Source: Colletotrichum lupini
Lineage: Eukaryota; Ascomycota; Sordariomycetes; Glomerellales; Glomerellaceae
DNA: 64,000 nt
NCBI RefSeq assembly: GCF_023278565.1
Contig: NC_064676.1
Location: forward strand, 6,572,001 to 6,636,000
Direction: 5' to 3'
Shown here: positions 1 to 10,286 of the stretch, in pieces
Position numbering within the stretch: position 1 is the stretch's first letter
Layout: each line of letters begins with the position of its first letter
Notes under the pieces: generated by a model
What the model was told of the DNA's origin: nothing
Seen by the model: the letters and a program-made list of their open reading frames with translations, nothing else
Databases searched by the model: none
Position numbers and translations under genes: made by a program

Positions 1-880
1 GCTGCGAGCGCCAGCAACAAACGTGAGACTGCCATTCCTGCTTCTGGAACCCAGTGCTATGGGCAGGAAAGATCTAAACGACAGTTTGAAGAGGCAAAGC
101 AGCAAAGTTTCCTCTCACAACGAAAGAGTCATCGGAGACGAACATCCCGGCCCTGATTTCCTCGGCTTGTGGCCGCCATCTTGTAGTCTGGAATATTCGC
201 ACGATCCACACCGAGCAGATTACGTCGCGTCACCCTCGCAACTGGAAGCATGACTGCTCGGGCCATCGGTAGCCGAGCAGAGCAGTCCTTGTCTTCATCT
301 CGTGTGCTTATTAGTGTCATTTCGATCACCATTTAATGTTAACATCCCTCGCGATATCCACAGAGGAAACTTGTGGTTAGGGTTGCTCGCCAACAAACAC
401 CCCGATCAGGCGCGCTAGATGCAAGTTCCCCGGACCCAGGTGTTTGTTTGTGGGGAAATGCGCGGGGAAGGCTGTTCGGGGCAGCATGCCGGCTGTGTGA
501 AGCACTTTTATCGGCACTTCATCGCGGTGAAACGTTGTCAATTGATTCCCGGACCGAACCGAGCCGATGAAAGAGGTCCGGAACATCATATGAATGTTAT
601 GAATGCAGCACGAGACGACGAGCCAAGGATCGGACTGACTTGCAGGAACGAGAACATAATAGAAAGTCCTTTCTCTGCCGTTGCCCGCGTTTCCAGGGTC
701 TATCGAAGCTGTAACATGTTCTTGCTGCAATGATGGCGATCATGGGAAATAGGTCCTTGGGATTCCGAAATGTAAGACTCAGTTCAACTAGGTACCTTAG
801 GTATCAATCGCAATGAATATAAAGAAACGCATTAATCATCAAGGTCACAAGAAAAGTGCTTCACTCTCCACGCCTCTCCG
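1..880. other. No recognisable gene
   Basis: Normal base composition. Open frames of up to about 117 codons occur on both strands around 370-735, but they overlap each other in opposite frames, have no recognisable motif and lack good ATG contexts. I see no RNA gene or repeat. The segment probably holds the 3' flank of the LURP-one-related gene and intergenic DNA. Confidence 0.5.
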
Positions 881-1571
881 TTAACCCTTATTGTCATTCT
901 TCTTCTCGTCCAGACAGATGCACAGGGCACACATGAGCGCCATATCGACCCCCGGTGCCACCGTGAGCGCGTACGTCTGCTTGCCACCGAAGAAGTCGCG
1001 CGCCCGGAGCATGTTTCTGTCAATTCGCCCCAGCACCTGGCCGGTATTCGTGTCAACAATATCGGCCTGTGTCGACAGCCAATTGCCCTTCATCTCGAGC
1101 GATTCCGTCTTGCCTGTCTGTGGTGAAACGAACGTCGCGGTAGCTTTTGAGCCGATGACTGGTGCAACCCACATGGTTAGCTGGGTACTCTTGTCCGCTA
1201 TGACTAGCACCAGGGAGGTAGGTAGGGGTAGCAAACTCACGAGCAAAGCTATTCTTCACCTCCATAATCTTGTTGCCCTTGGGATCCTGCGCCGCAAATG
1301 TCGTGTGGAGGTGCAAGTGCTCCTTGACGATATCAAATAGGTGATTCCCCGACATATCATAGACAGCCTTGCGGCCCGAGATTGACAGCGCCTTGCCCTG
1401 CACACGGAGGATCGGTTGGCCATTGGCGAGCTTGATGTCGAAGCTGTCGCCGGTGATGGAAAGGATCTTTTCCTTGAGCACGAGGGTCTCGCTCTGGCGC
1501 GCCGTCAATTGCGGGAAGATGCCGACCGAGTTTCCGGCTTGGGGCAGGCTATGAACTGCTGGGGCAGCCAT
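881..1571 (-). CDS. LURP-one-related (LOR/tubby-like fold) protein, 202 aa
   Basis: Two exons, 1571-1241 and 1158-881, with an 82-nt intron at 1159-1240 (donor GTGAGT, branch CTAAC, acceptor CAG). Splicing joins ...NSFA to LIGSKATATF and gives 202 aa. The protein reads as one LOR domain (DUF567, phospholipid-scramblase/tubby-like beta barrel): repeated short strands such as FDIKLANG, GNHLFDIVKEHLHLHTTF and GSKATATFVSP, then a hydrophobic C-terminal helix (MALMCALCICLDEKK) that would fill the barrel. There is no signal peptide. The biochemical role of fungal LOR proteins is not established; plant relatives are linked to defence expression. The ATG at 1571 starts the conserved region. The family call is by fold pattern and is fairly secure; the function is unknown. 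Confidence 0.8.
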
Positions 1572-2911
1572 CGTGCTTATTTCGTGTGTTTTCTCGTGGG
1601 GGTTTTACTGGGTTTTCTTATCCCGTTTTCTGTCGTAAATTGTGAGATCGCAATGGGAGTTGATAGAAAAAATAATCTTCACAACGCTTCATGCAGCGGA
1701 GACGAGGGATGACGACTGGTTTTAAGTAAGACGCATGTGAAAGCTCATGCGAATCAAAGCTCCTACCGTCAGCTTGAACCTCGACACTTTGGAGATCTGC
1801 TGGCTGCCTGCGGCTGAGTAGACCATTGGGGGCAGTGCTTATTGCTTAGCGCCACCATTCGGTTTCGCAGGCTCACAGAGCGATGAGACACAACACAAGT
1901 ACCTGATAGAAGGGATGATGAGGTGAGGGGCACAAGGAGCTGGTTCGTTGAGAGCTTGATGTCAGACTGTCAGATGAGGCTCGCGATGACGTCAAAGGAT
2001 GAAGCTGTCTGTCCACTGGCAATGCGGAGGGAAGCTCAAGCAATGCAGAGATCAGACCCTTTTTCTTCCCGTTTGACGTCTCAAAAGAATGGGCGAGTCT
2101 CACGCTAATTAGCTGTGATGAAGCGCTAAGTACTTCGCGGTAGAAGAGGGGCTGCGTACGCCACATTATTCCCAGCTCGCAAGTTGCCTTTGGTTTGACG
2201 GTTTCATTGCAGCTCTTGGGAAGTCATGACTACTTACCAAACTACTTACCTTGGGAAATGTACGTTGGTCAAGTTACAAGTAGCTTGGGCATATGAAGAC
2301 ACTATCCCATCCGAGGCCGAAACCGAGAAACAATTCTCCCCAAAGTTTGGCACAGCCACAAACATGCGGCGCATGGTTGCTCCAGCCACTCATCTACGTA
2401 TTACAAGTAGCTCTACAGCGCCTCGGTGCGCCACAGTTGAGCATCGCGTGGCTGAAATGCTTAAGGCACACTCGGCCTGGACGCAAGAGTGTCAAGAAAG
2501 TGGCGTCAAGATCTCGATGATGGGAAACGAGGTTATTGATGGTTAATGGTAGCATTAAACACATATTGGAGTTGAACGTGATGTTTTTCACGATTTGTAC
2601 AATAACTGGTCATATCAAGCAAGGCCACATTAAAATCCCACAAATATAATCTTAACGGGAATGGAAAGAGAGGACCATTAGATTGATATATCATTTTCTG
2701 GAAAAACGTTTGGAAGCGAATGCAAGATTATCATGGCTGTGTCGATCTGTAGTTAATTGTGACCCTTCTTAGATTACATCAACATTACCCTTCGCTTCAA
2801 AGTAATTGATGAGATAGAAACGTGACATGAGTTGCTTTCCATCTCTCAAGCAATCCATCGCCCGGCCAGCATTCCAAAGGAACCTGTACTCAGAAGTCCA
2901 GAGGAACGGGA
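1572..2911. other. Intergenic, no recognisable gene
   Basis: Only short overlapping frames of 60-106 codons without motifs or good start contexts. A pyrimidine/purine-mixed stretch at about 1575-1640 lies just upstream of the LURP-one-related ATG and would be its promoter and leader. 2590-2830 is somewhat AT-rich but keeps CpA and TpG dinucleotides, so it is not RIP-mutated. Confidence 0.5.
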
Positions 2912-3826
2912 TCAATGGCCCTCAAGCTCCTTCTCAGTCCAATCCCACAACTCCTTGGCCGCTTTATCGTCGTATAAGTTCGCCTCCTTATACTCCTTGA
3001 ACTTCGGATTGTAAAAGCCGCCGCTCTTGACACTGGCACTCGCAGCCGTGCTGGCCCAAAGCTGAGCTCGCGCACCCGCGTGGACGTCGGTCAGGAAGAT
3101 CGACCCAAGTACACTAATCACTCCGCCGACCCAGGGCCTTCTCTTTCTGAAGTCGTCAAAGATACCGGTGTTGACGACTCCAGGGTGGACTGCAACGAAC
3201 TTGATGGAGGGGTAAAGTTGGCTCAGCGTGCGGGTGCGGTAGTAGTCTGCGAGCTTGGACTGCCCATAGCGAGCCAGACTGGAGATGTCGTCGAGTGGGG
3301 TCTTGCATTTTGAGAGGAGAATCCCCTCCGAGGGCGCTTGTTTGAACAGCTCTGAGCTCAAGTTGACGACGCGGACGTCGGATCCTGACTGTTCGGCAGT
3401 TTTTTTGAGGATCGGAAGCAGCAATTTAGTGAACAGAGCCGGACCCATGTAATTTGATCCAAACTGAACTTCGTATCCATCTGTTGTCAGGCCTGGTGGT
3501 GTAGCCATCAGACCAGCGTTGTTCATCAAGATGTCGAGACGCTCGGCTGAGGTGAGGAAGGCGTCGGTGGACTTCTTGATCGAGGCGAAGGAACCTAAAT
3601 CTAGCTCGAGGTACTTGATCTTGTTCTTGGCTGCCGGCACGGCTTGCTCCACCTCCTTGATGGCGGCATTACCACGGGCTTCTGTCCTAGCTGTGAGGTA
3701 GATTGCTGCGGGGTTATGCTTCGCCAGCTGAATAACGCTTTCTTTGCCGAGACCGCTGCTTCCACCTGTAACGATGATGACCTTGCCGGCCAGGTCCGGT
3801 ATGTCCTTCTCCGGGGAAAACGTCAT
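2912..3826 (-). CDS. Short-chain dehydrogenase/reductase, 304 aa
   Basis: Single-exon gene of 304 aa starting at the ATG at 3824-3826. It has the classical SDR layout: the cofactor motif TGGSSGLG at residues 20-27 after a beta strand (KVIIVTGG), the NNAG motif at 102-105, a catalytic Ser in VNLSSEL at about 157-158, and the YGQSK catalytic Tyr/Lys at 187 and 191. PGVVNTG follows at about 215. The Arg-rich region after the first strand (TARTEAR) suggests NADP(H). The length and the C-terminal tail (YDDKAAKELWDWTEKELEGH) fit the retinol-dehydrogenase/WW-oxidoreductase-like fungal SDRs. The substrate cannot be told. A weak TATA-like site lies about 75-80 bp upstream of the ATG (3901-3910). The neighbours give no pathway. 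Confidence 0.92.
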   Translation of the reverse strand: MTFSPEKDIPDLAGKVIIVTGGSSGLGKESVIQLAKHNPAAIYLTARTEARGNAAIKEVEQAVPAAKNKIKYLELDLGSFASIKKSTDAFLTSAERLDILMNNAGLMATPPGLTTDGYEVQFGSNYMGPALFTKLLLPILKKTAEQSGSDVRVVNLSSELFKQAPSEGILLSKCKTPLDDISSLARYGQSKLADYYRTRTLSQLYPSIKFVAVHPGVVNTGIFDDFRKRRPWVGGVISVLGSIFLTDVHAGARAQLWASTAASASVKSGGFYNPKFKEYKEANLYDDKAAKELWDWTEKELEGH

Positions 3827-4979
3827 GGTAGCGTCGTGGCGTGAGCTAAAGTTACCAATGGGGGCGAGTTTATGGAGTAGTGAATGGAAAGAATGGGCGC
3901 GTTGTTATATGGCACTGTCTAACTTGGGTATGTTGATTCGATGATGCTTCGAATGGGTATAACGAGGTAAAGGGGTGTCTGAGAAGCCAACGTGATGCTA
4001 CAAATCTCTAGGTAACAGCGACGGTTAGCAGAGCTAATGGGTCATAATATACTAATTGGTCAACTTTCAAAGCCGCGGCAAATACCAGCTGATTGGTTCA
4101 CATCCCGCCTTGTCTCGGAGACTTTGTCTTTGCTGCATCGTTCATGGCTGCGGCCTTGTGGTTTTCGAAGAGCTTGGAAAGCCGGCGCCGAGTTGAAAAC
4201 TCGCTGACCAATCTGATCAGCAGTCCATAAATTAATACAATCGACCAAGATTTGTTATCTCAAAATGCATGAAAAGTATTTGCGAAATTGCGACTTATCT
4301 TGGTTTGGCATGCGCCCCGTAGCCGGCGATACACGAATGCGGAAGCGGAACTTGCATTGGTCCGATTCTATCAGCCCAACGTGACGCGTTCACTAATCAT
4401 TTTCAGCTGACGCTGACTGCAGCTGAGTCGGAGGTATTAGTCGTAGGGCCCGAGTTGGTCGCGCGTATTACAGCAGGACAAAGCTCTGTTCAAGCCAATC
4501 GATATCTGCGCACCCATTGGCCAAAATAATTCAATGGTTGTCCCCTAAACCCTCAGAGCACGGTTTCTTTGAGTTGTGAATATGGCGACACATGTTCCGA
4601 TACGCAATTCTATTGGGATTCTGCAAAGTCACGATAATCCCAACCTAGAAATACTCATGGGCTGACGTTCGGTATCCAACGTATGAAATCACGACAGATA
4701 AAATCATGGAGGCTTGGTATTAAGGTTATCTTATTCAAACTTAGCACGGGATGATGTTGAGAATGAGATGGTGACAAAACTTTACGGACTACTTCAAGGT
4801 GATGGGAATGGAGACGAAGCAGCGGCTTACTTTGATAAGCTACGTACCAATACTCCAATCTTCCAAAGTTTAACTAAGGTACATGAAGAAATTTCCGCAA
4901 CTGAGATATCAACAACACTGAGGTAGGCAAAGTCCCAAAAGTTTTTCACAACACAGGCCGTGCAAACTGATTTACCCCC
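3827..4979. other. Intergenic, no recognisable gene
   Basis: Short frames only (60-70 codons), none with motifs. Part of it is the promoter of the short-chain dehydrogenase on the left. The right part is the 3' flank of the crotonase-fold gene. Confidence 0.5.
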
Positions 4980-5939
4980 TTAGGCGTAAAGACGGGCAAT
5001 CGTCTCAGGCAAGTTCAGCTCCAAGTCCACGGCTGAGACATTGCGAGAAAGCAATGCCGACCTCCTCGCGATATCCTGCGCCTCCGGATCAAATTGTTGC
5101 TGGAAGAAGTCCTTGGTATCCTCAATGACCTGCTCAAGCGACGGCGCCGAAGCCCTGTTGATCGTCTTCTTGCCGCCGCTGAGAGCTGACAGAGGGAACC
5201 AGCTGAAGCGCTGGGCGAGCTCGTCGATGTAGCCGTACATTTCATCGGAGGTGTCGAATGCCTTGTTGATCCATCCGATGTTCGCGGCGTCCTCTGCAGT
5301 GATGTCGTTGGAGCTCAGGACATACTCCATGGCGCGGCCTCTGCCGATGAGACCCGGGAGGAATTGGCTGCCGCCACCGCCGGGGAACAAGCCGCTTCCG
5401 ACTTCGGGTTGGCCGAAGAGGCTCTCGCCCTTTGTGGCGAAGCGCATGTCGAGAGAAACGAGGAACTCGTTGCCGGCACCGCGGGCGCGGCCTTCCACAG
5501 CCCCGATGGTGACTTGGTGCAACTGGGAGACGTTGTAGATGAGAGTACCAAATTCTTTGCCAAATGCAGCTTCAAGATGTCAGTTATTATATCATGAAAC
5601 CCAGAGCAACTTCAATCGGAGTTTTGGGATGCACTTACGATCTGCCAACTCAGGCAGGGAGAGATCTAGATGCGCCATGAAAAACCTAGGAACATCGCTG
5701 TTGAAGATAACGACCTTGGTTTCGTTATTGACCTGGAGGCGAGACACCAAATCGGTCAAATCGTTTTGGGTATCCAGGTTCCACAAGTTGATAGGAGACG
5801 AAGGATTGTGAAAGGTCACCGTCAAGACGCTGCCATTTTGAGCTGTCTTTAATCCGGTGTAGTCGGGAAGGTCTATGCAGTATGCGGGCCGTACTAAAGT
5901 AGCAGCCAAAGCCAGGCCAGAGAAGATAAAAGAATGCAT
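4980..5939 (-). CDS. Enoyl-CoA hydratase/isomerase (crotonase) family protein with signal peptide, 296 aa
   Basis: Two exons, 5939-5639 and 5569-4980, with a 69-nt intron at 5570-5638 (GTAAGT donor, CTGAC branch, AAG acceptor). The start at 5939 opens with a hydrophobic N-terminus (SFIFSGLALAATLVRPAYC) that looks like a cleavable signal peptide. The rest is a crotonase fold: strand VLTVTFHNP at the front, KVVIFNSD...FFMAHLDL as the first oxyanion-hole region, GAVEGRARGAGNEFLVSLDMRFA as the core, and QPEVGSGLFPGGGGSQFLPGLIGRGRAME as the active-site Glu and Gly-rich loop. Crotonases normally act on acyl-CoA in mitochondria or peroxisomes, so a secretory leader is odd. Whether it is secreted, ER-lumenal or an unusual targeting peptide cannot be told. 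The enzyme's substrate is unknown. Confidence 0.85.
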
Positions 5940-6042
5940 TATGAGTTTTGAGAGACTGGCAGAGAGCTTGAGACAAGGACTCGAGGAACTGATCGACTGA
6001 TGAGAGACTTGGGATGAACTAGTCTTTCTTAGCAGCCTGTTG

Positions 6043-6051
6043 CTTTAAATA
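6043..6051 (-). promoter_or_regulatory. TATA-like box of the crotonase-family gene
   Basis: On the minus strand the sequence reads TATTTAAAG about 105-112 bp upstream of the ATG at 5939. This is a plausible TATA element, and a CT-rich stretch lies between it and the gene. It is identified by motif and distance only. Confidence 0.3.
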
Positions 6052-6634
6052 CAAGCTGGAGTTCCTCGTAGCAAGGATACCCGTTGTTACTTGCTTATAA
6101 ACCACTTGTCATTTAGAGCGTCGTGCGAGTTATATGGAGAGATTAGTGATTATTTGCCGAACCCCTTTCTCTGAGAATCTGAAAGAAGCAATCCAAAGAC
6201 CAGCTAGTCATTCACTCAGTGCGCTTACAAATAGCTCTCAAGGATATTTTCCCTTCAGCATCCAGCGTCAAGACTTGAGAATCTGCTTGGATCGAATCAG
6301 TGATACCTGAAGACATCCCAAATGCATAGTAGCCTATAACACAATTTGGAAGGATTTTCTCTAGTATCTCGTGTTATTTGGAAGCGTTGAGATCTAAGCA
6401 CTCTGTAAATAATATGGATATAGAAGGTGGTGTGGGCCACTAGACCACTCTTCCATTTACCTAAGGTAGTACATCTTCTAGCGAAATCTTGGGCTTCTAT
6501 CCATTCTTCACGTTCCATACCACTCACGTAGCAGGACCATCAACTCTTCACTATCACACCCACCCCACGTTTGCTCTGCTGATGTGTGTACCGAGAGCAC
6601 GCCTGCGGCTTTCCACGCCATGTACGGTTTAGGA

Positions 6635-6775
6635 GTTCAGCCGCAAGGGCTGCAGCATCCTTGCCGCCACGGCATTGAACAAAAGTGACAACAAGAACGC
6701 CACATACCATTCGAGAGGTCAGCCGCAAGGGGAGCGCTCCCTCACTGCCATGGCGTTCAAGACAACGCCACATAG
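6635..6775 (+). repeat. Imperfect direct repeat upstream of the TPR-CHAT gene
   Basis: Two diverged units, 6635-6706 and 6718-6775. Both start with TCAGCCGCAAGG, both pass through a GCCA-GGC-TT-AA segment, and both end with ACGCCACATA. The second unit is shorter by about 14 nt. It lies about 230 bp before the ATG at 7001 in otherwise empty DNA (5940-7000 holds no other recognisable gene). The meaning is unknown; it could be a decayed tandem duplication in the leader or promoter. Confidence 0.5.
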
Positions 6776-7000
6776 CCCCCGCTCTTGTTTGGCTGAAAGC
6801 ATGGGTTGTACGGTTATAACATTCTGATGTTGACCTCTGAAGCTGCCAATCTTAGTATTGAACGTTGGTACAAACATAGCGACGCTCTTTCGATGTACAG
6901 TTAAATCTGATCTTATCGTGTCCAACACCTACACCGACTTCCCCTGAATTGCTTCTGCCGTTGCATTTGTCTGGTCGTCAACTAGACCCACCAAAAACTG

Positions 7001-10000
7001 ATGGAGAACATTACGGAGATTGTCGAAGCCATCCGCCAGCCTGCGGAGGTGCTCTCCCAACATCCAGATGATCTTGGTGTGAAGCAAGCACTTGCAAAAG
7101 CCATCAATGCTGCAACGAGAGCTTTGGAACAGCTCACTAGTGTTTCCACGGGATCGCCTCAAGACATCAATCTGATTATCGAGTGGAGCGAACAGGTTTT
7201 ATCGGTCGTGCCAGAAAAGCATGCGTTCCGTGCGACTTTATTGGGCGACCTCTCCCACGCATATTATCAACGATTCTCCATGACGGGATCCGACGGAAAC
7301 GTAAACGACCTGAACAGGGCTGTGCAACTTGCCGAAGAAGATGTTCCAGCTACGCGCCCAGAAACGGAGCAGCGGATGTTAGCTTTAGCCAACCTCAACC
7401 AAATGTTACAAAACCGGTACGACTACACGAGAAATAAGCAAGACATCAATCGGGCCATCAGCGTGGGTGAAGATGCGGCGGAGAGGATACCCAAGGACTC
7501 GCGTTACACTGCCCTGGTTTTGCGTCGGCTTGCTATCTCGCGTGGTAAGCTGTTCGAGCTCACACACAACCTAAACGACGCCGAGCGAGCTCTTAATACG
7601 GCTGAGGCCGCTGTAAAGACAGCAAAATCACAGGGGGACGTGCCTGGTGTGGCAATCGGTTCCAACACTCTAGCACGAATTCTGGGGAGGCGGTTCGAGC
7701 AAACAGCGAACATTGAAGATCTGGATCGTGCAGTTGACGTTCTCACTGCCACTGTGCCACTGATTCCAAAGAGTCAGATAGACTATGTGGTTGGTACAAG
7801 CTACCTGGCAACCTTGCTGGGTATCCGTTACGAGCAACAAGGGGATGTTGACGATCTCAGTGCAAGCATTTCATACACGAAGAGTGTGCTGCAGTTGATA
7901 AGCAATGATGATACTGAGAGACCCGTCCAGTTGTTTAACTTGGCGAACAGGCTTGTTGAGCGAGCGCAATATACCGGTGTCCTCAGCGATCTCGACGATG
8001 CCGTTGACTGCGGGCGACAAGCTCTGCGCCTGGTGCGTGCAAATCATCCAGAACGGACCAATTGGCTCAGGGGACTCAGCCAGTTCCTGGGTATACGGTT
8101 CAGCATGGGTTCAAAGCATCCACAGGACATTCAACAGGCAATCGACCTCAGTAGAGAAGCGGCTCAGGTGGTTGACGGCGATGACATGGGGATGCGCGCG
8201 GCAGTGGCGAACGTTCTTTCAAATCTGCTGAAGGAAAAGCACGATCACTATGGCGAAGCTGCCGACTTGGACGAGGCCATTAATATCATTAGAGAAGTTA
8301 TTCATGGTGGTCTACCAGAATGTCTTCCTGAGAGAGTGTACCTGGAATTCGGCTTGGGGGACGCGTTGCATGCTCGATTTGACCATACTGGCGACGTCAC
8401 GGATCTGCAGAATTCTAGAGAGGCCTTTCAGCGAGCATGGGAGTCTCGAGCTGCACCGCTCACGATTCGAATTGATGCTGCGGTTCGGGCTGCTGACGTT
8501 GCCAAGGAACAGCTGGAGACTCACGATTCCTCGGATCCATCGTTGCTACTCTAATACTGGACGGAAGTCTCATCGGACCTTGACCGTGCTCTCAGTCTTC
8601 TCCATGCTTTGAGCCCCCGACATATGCAGAATGTCAACAAGCAACAAATGCTGAAGCGATTCGCTGGTCTTGGCGCCAACGCTGCCGCCGCCGCTTTGAA
8701 TGCAGGGAAGGAGGCCTCGTATGCTCTGCAGCAGCTGGAGCTCGGGAGAGGCGTGATATCTGGTCTTGTTCTTGATCTCCGAACTGATCTGCCATTTCTT
8801 CGAGAGGAACACTCAGAATGGGCAGATGATCTTTCCCGTCTTCGCAGCATGTTAGATTCCGGTCATTCCGCACTATCAACGACTGGCTCGTTGGAGTCGG
8901 GTTCACAAGCTCGCCGCCGAGCAGAGATGGACCTTGAAAATCTTCTAACCAAGATCCGCAGCGAGAAAGGTTTTGAGAGATTCTTGATGCCGCCTACCGT
9001 TGAGCAGCTCATGGAAGCCGCAGACCCGGATACTGCTGTTGTGGTAAATGTCTCTTCGTTCCGGTGCGATGCTTTTATCGTTGAAAAGCAACGCATCAAG
9101 CTGATGAAGCTTCCCCTTTTGAGCCTCGACGATATACAGGCGTACGCCAAGGGACTGAAGGGCCGTCCCGACTCGCTATCTTCGGTATTAGAGTGGCTAT
9201 GGTCCTCGGCAGTGTATCCAGTCCTCAACGCACTTGGTTTCGACCGCCCTCTCCCTCTGGATGAAGATTCATGGCCGCACATTTGGTGGATACCGGTCGG
9301 CCCCCTCAACAGTTTACCACTGCATGCCGCTGGATACCACAACAAGCACTCTGGAGAAACAGCTCTCGATTGTGTCATGTCGTCATACAGCTCATCGCTA
9401 AAGTCTCTGCTTGCCGGCCGTCGCCAGAAGATTTCGCAGAATGATTCCGGGCCAATCAACGCGCTGTTGGTTTCAATGAAGAGCACACCATATAGATCCC
9501 CACTGCGGTACGCAGAGCTCGAAGTCGCCATGCTGGAGAAACTCTGTCCAGCTTTGAATGCGACGCCCATTCGTCCCGTCCAAGACAAAGCAAATGTTTT
9601 GGAACAGCTCGGCACATGCGATATCTTTCACTTTGCGGGTCACGGCACGTCGAACTCATCGGATCCCTCCCAGAGTGCCCTCCTACTCCGCGACTGGGAG
9701 AAGAGCCCGCTGACGGTGGAAGACCTCCGCAACGAGAAGCTGCAAGAGAAGCCACCATTTCTTGCCTATCTCTCTGCTTGTTCCACAGGGGCCAATGAGG
9801 TGCTCGGGTTGGTTGATGAAGGGATCCATCTCGGCTACGCATGCCAGCTCGCGGGCTTCCGTCACGTTGTAGGTACCCTATGGACCGTGTCTGATCCCTT
9901 TTGCGTCAACGTAGCTCGGAAGTTTTATGAGACAATTAGAAATGAGGGGAAGACAGATGCAGCGGTCCATCGAGGACTTCACTTAGCATTGAGGGAGCTA

Positions 10001-10243
10001 CGAGATGTTCAGGTTGGCGCAACTACCCGCGGCTTTAGCAATAGTGCTATTAATGCTGTAATTCCAGATGACGAGGGAGAAGGAATGGCCATACCAGGAA
10101 GAGAGAATGTTGATAGTAATGGTGACGGTAATGATGGGGGCCGCACTGCGCAGAGTTCTGGGTCTAGAAAAGGAGACGGAGTAGATGATGAGGAACCGTC
10201 CATGAATTCGCTTTGGGTTCCATTTGTTCACTTTGGTGTCTGA
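7001..10243 (+). CDS. TPR-CHAT caspase-like protease, interrupted by one in-frame stop (TAA at 8552)
   Basis: A frame of 1,080 codons is open from the ATG at 7001 to the stop at 10241, except for a single TAA at 8552-8554 (codon 518). Both halves are in the same frame and both have intact coding character. Residues 1 to about 570 are tetratricopeptide-type repeats of roughly 45-50 residues, seen as recurring LNRAVQLAEE, INRAISVGEDA, LDRAVDVLTATV, LDDAVDCGRQAL and LDEAINIIREV. The C-terminal part is a CHAT domain with the catalytic His in HFAGHG (about 881) and Cys in SACSTG (about 927), followed by GFRHVVGTLWTV. CHAT domains are caspase/separase-clan proteases with TPRs as sensor. A GT-AG intron of 54 nt (8542-8595) could formally skip the stop, but its donor (GTTGCT) is poor and it would delete conserved sequence. 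A nonsense mutation, a pseudogene or a sequence error is more likely. The neighbour on the other strand is the gasdermin-like gene, 43 bp away. Confidence 0.85.
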
Positions 10244-10286
10244 ACAAACCCCTTTGTCCAATGAACCGTACTCAAAACCTCATAGC

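Noticed and set aside
377..733. Overlapping frames of 104-117 codons on both strands
   Set aside because: They oppose each other on the same bases, have no motif and no good start context.
8542..8595. 54-nt intron that would remove the TAA in the TPR-CHAT gene
   Set aside because: The frame fits, but the donor GTTGCT is poor and the removed part looks homologous to the conserved helix before the CHAT half. Kept only as an alternative.
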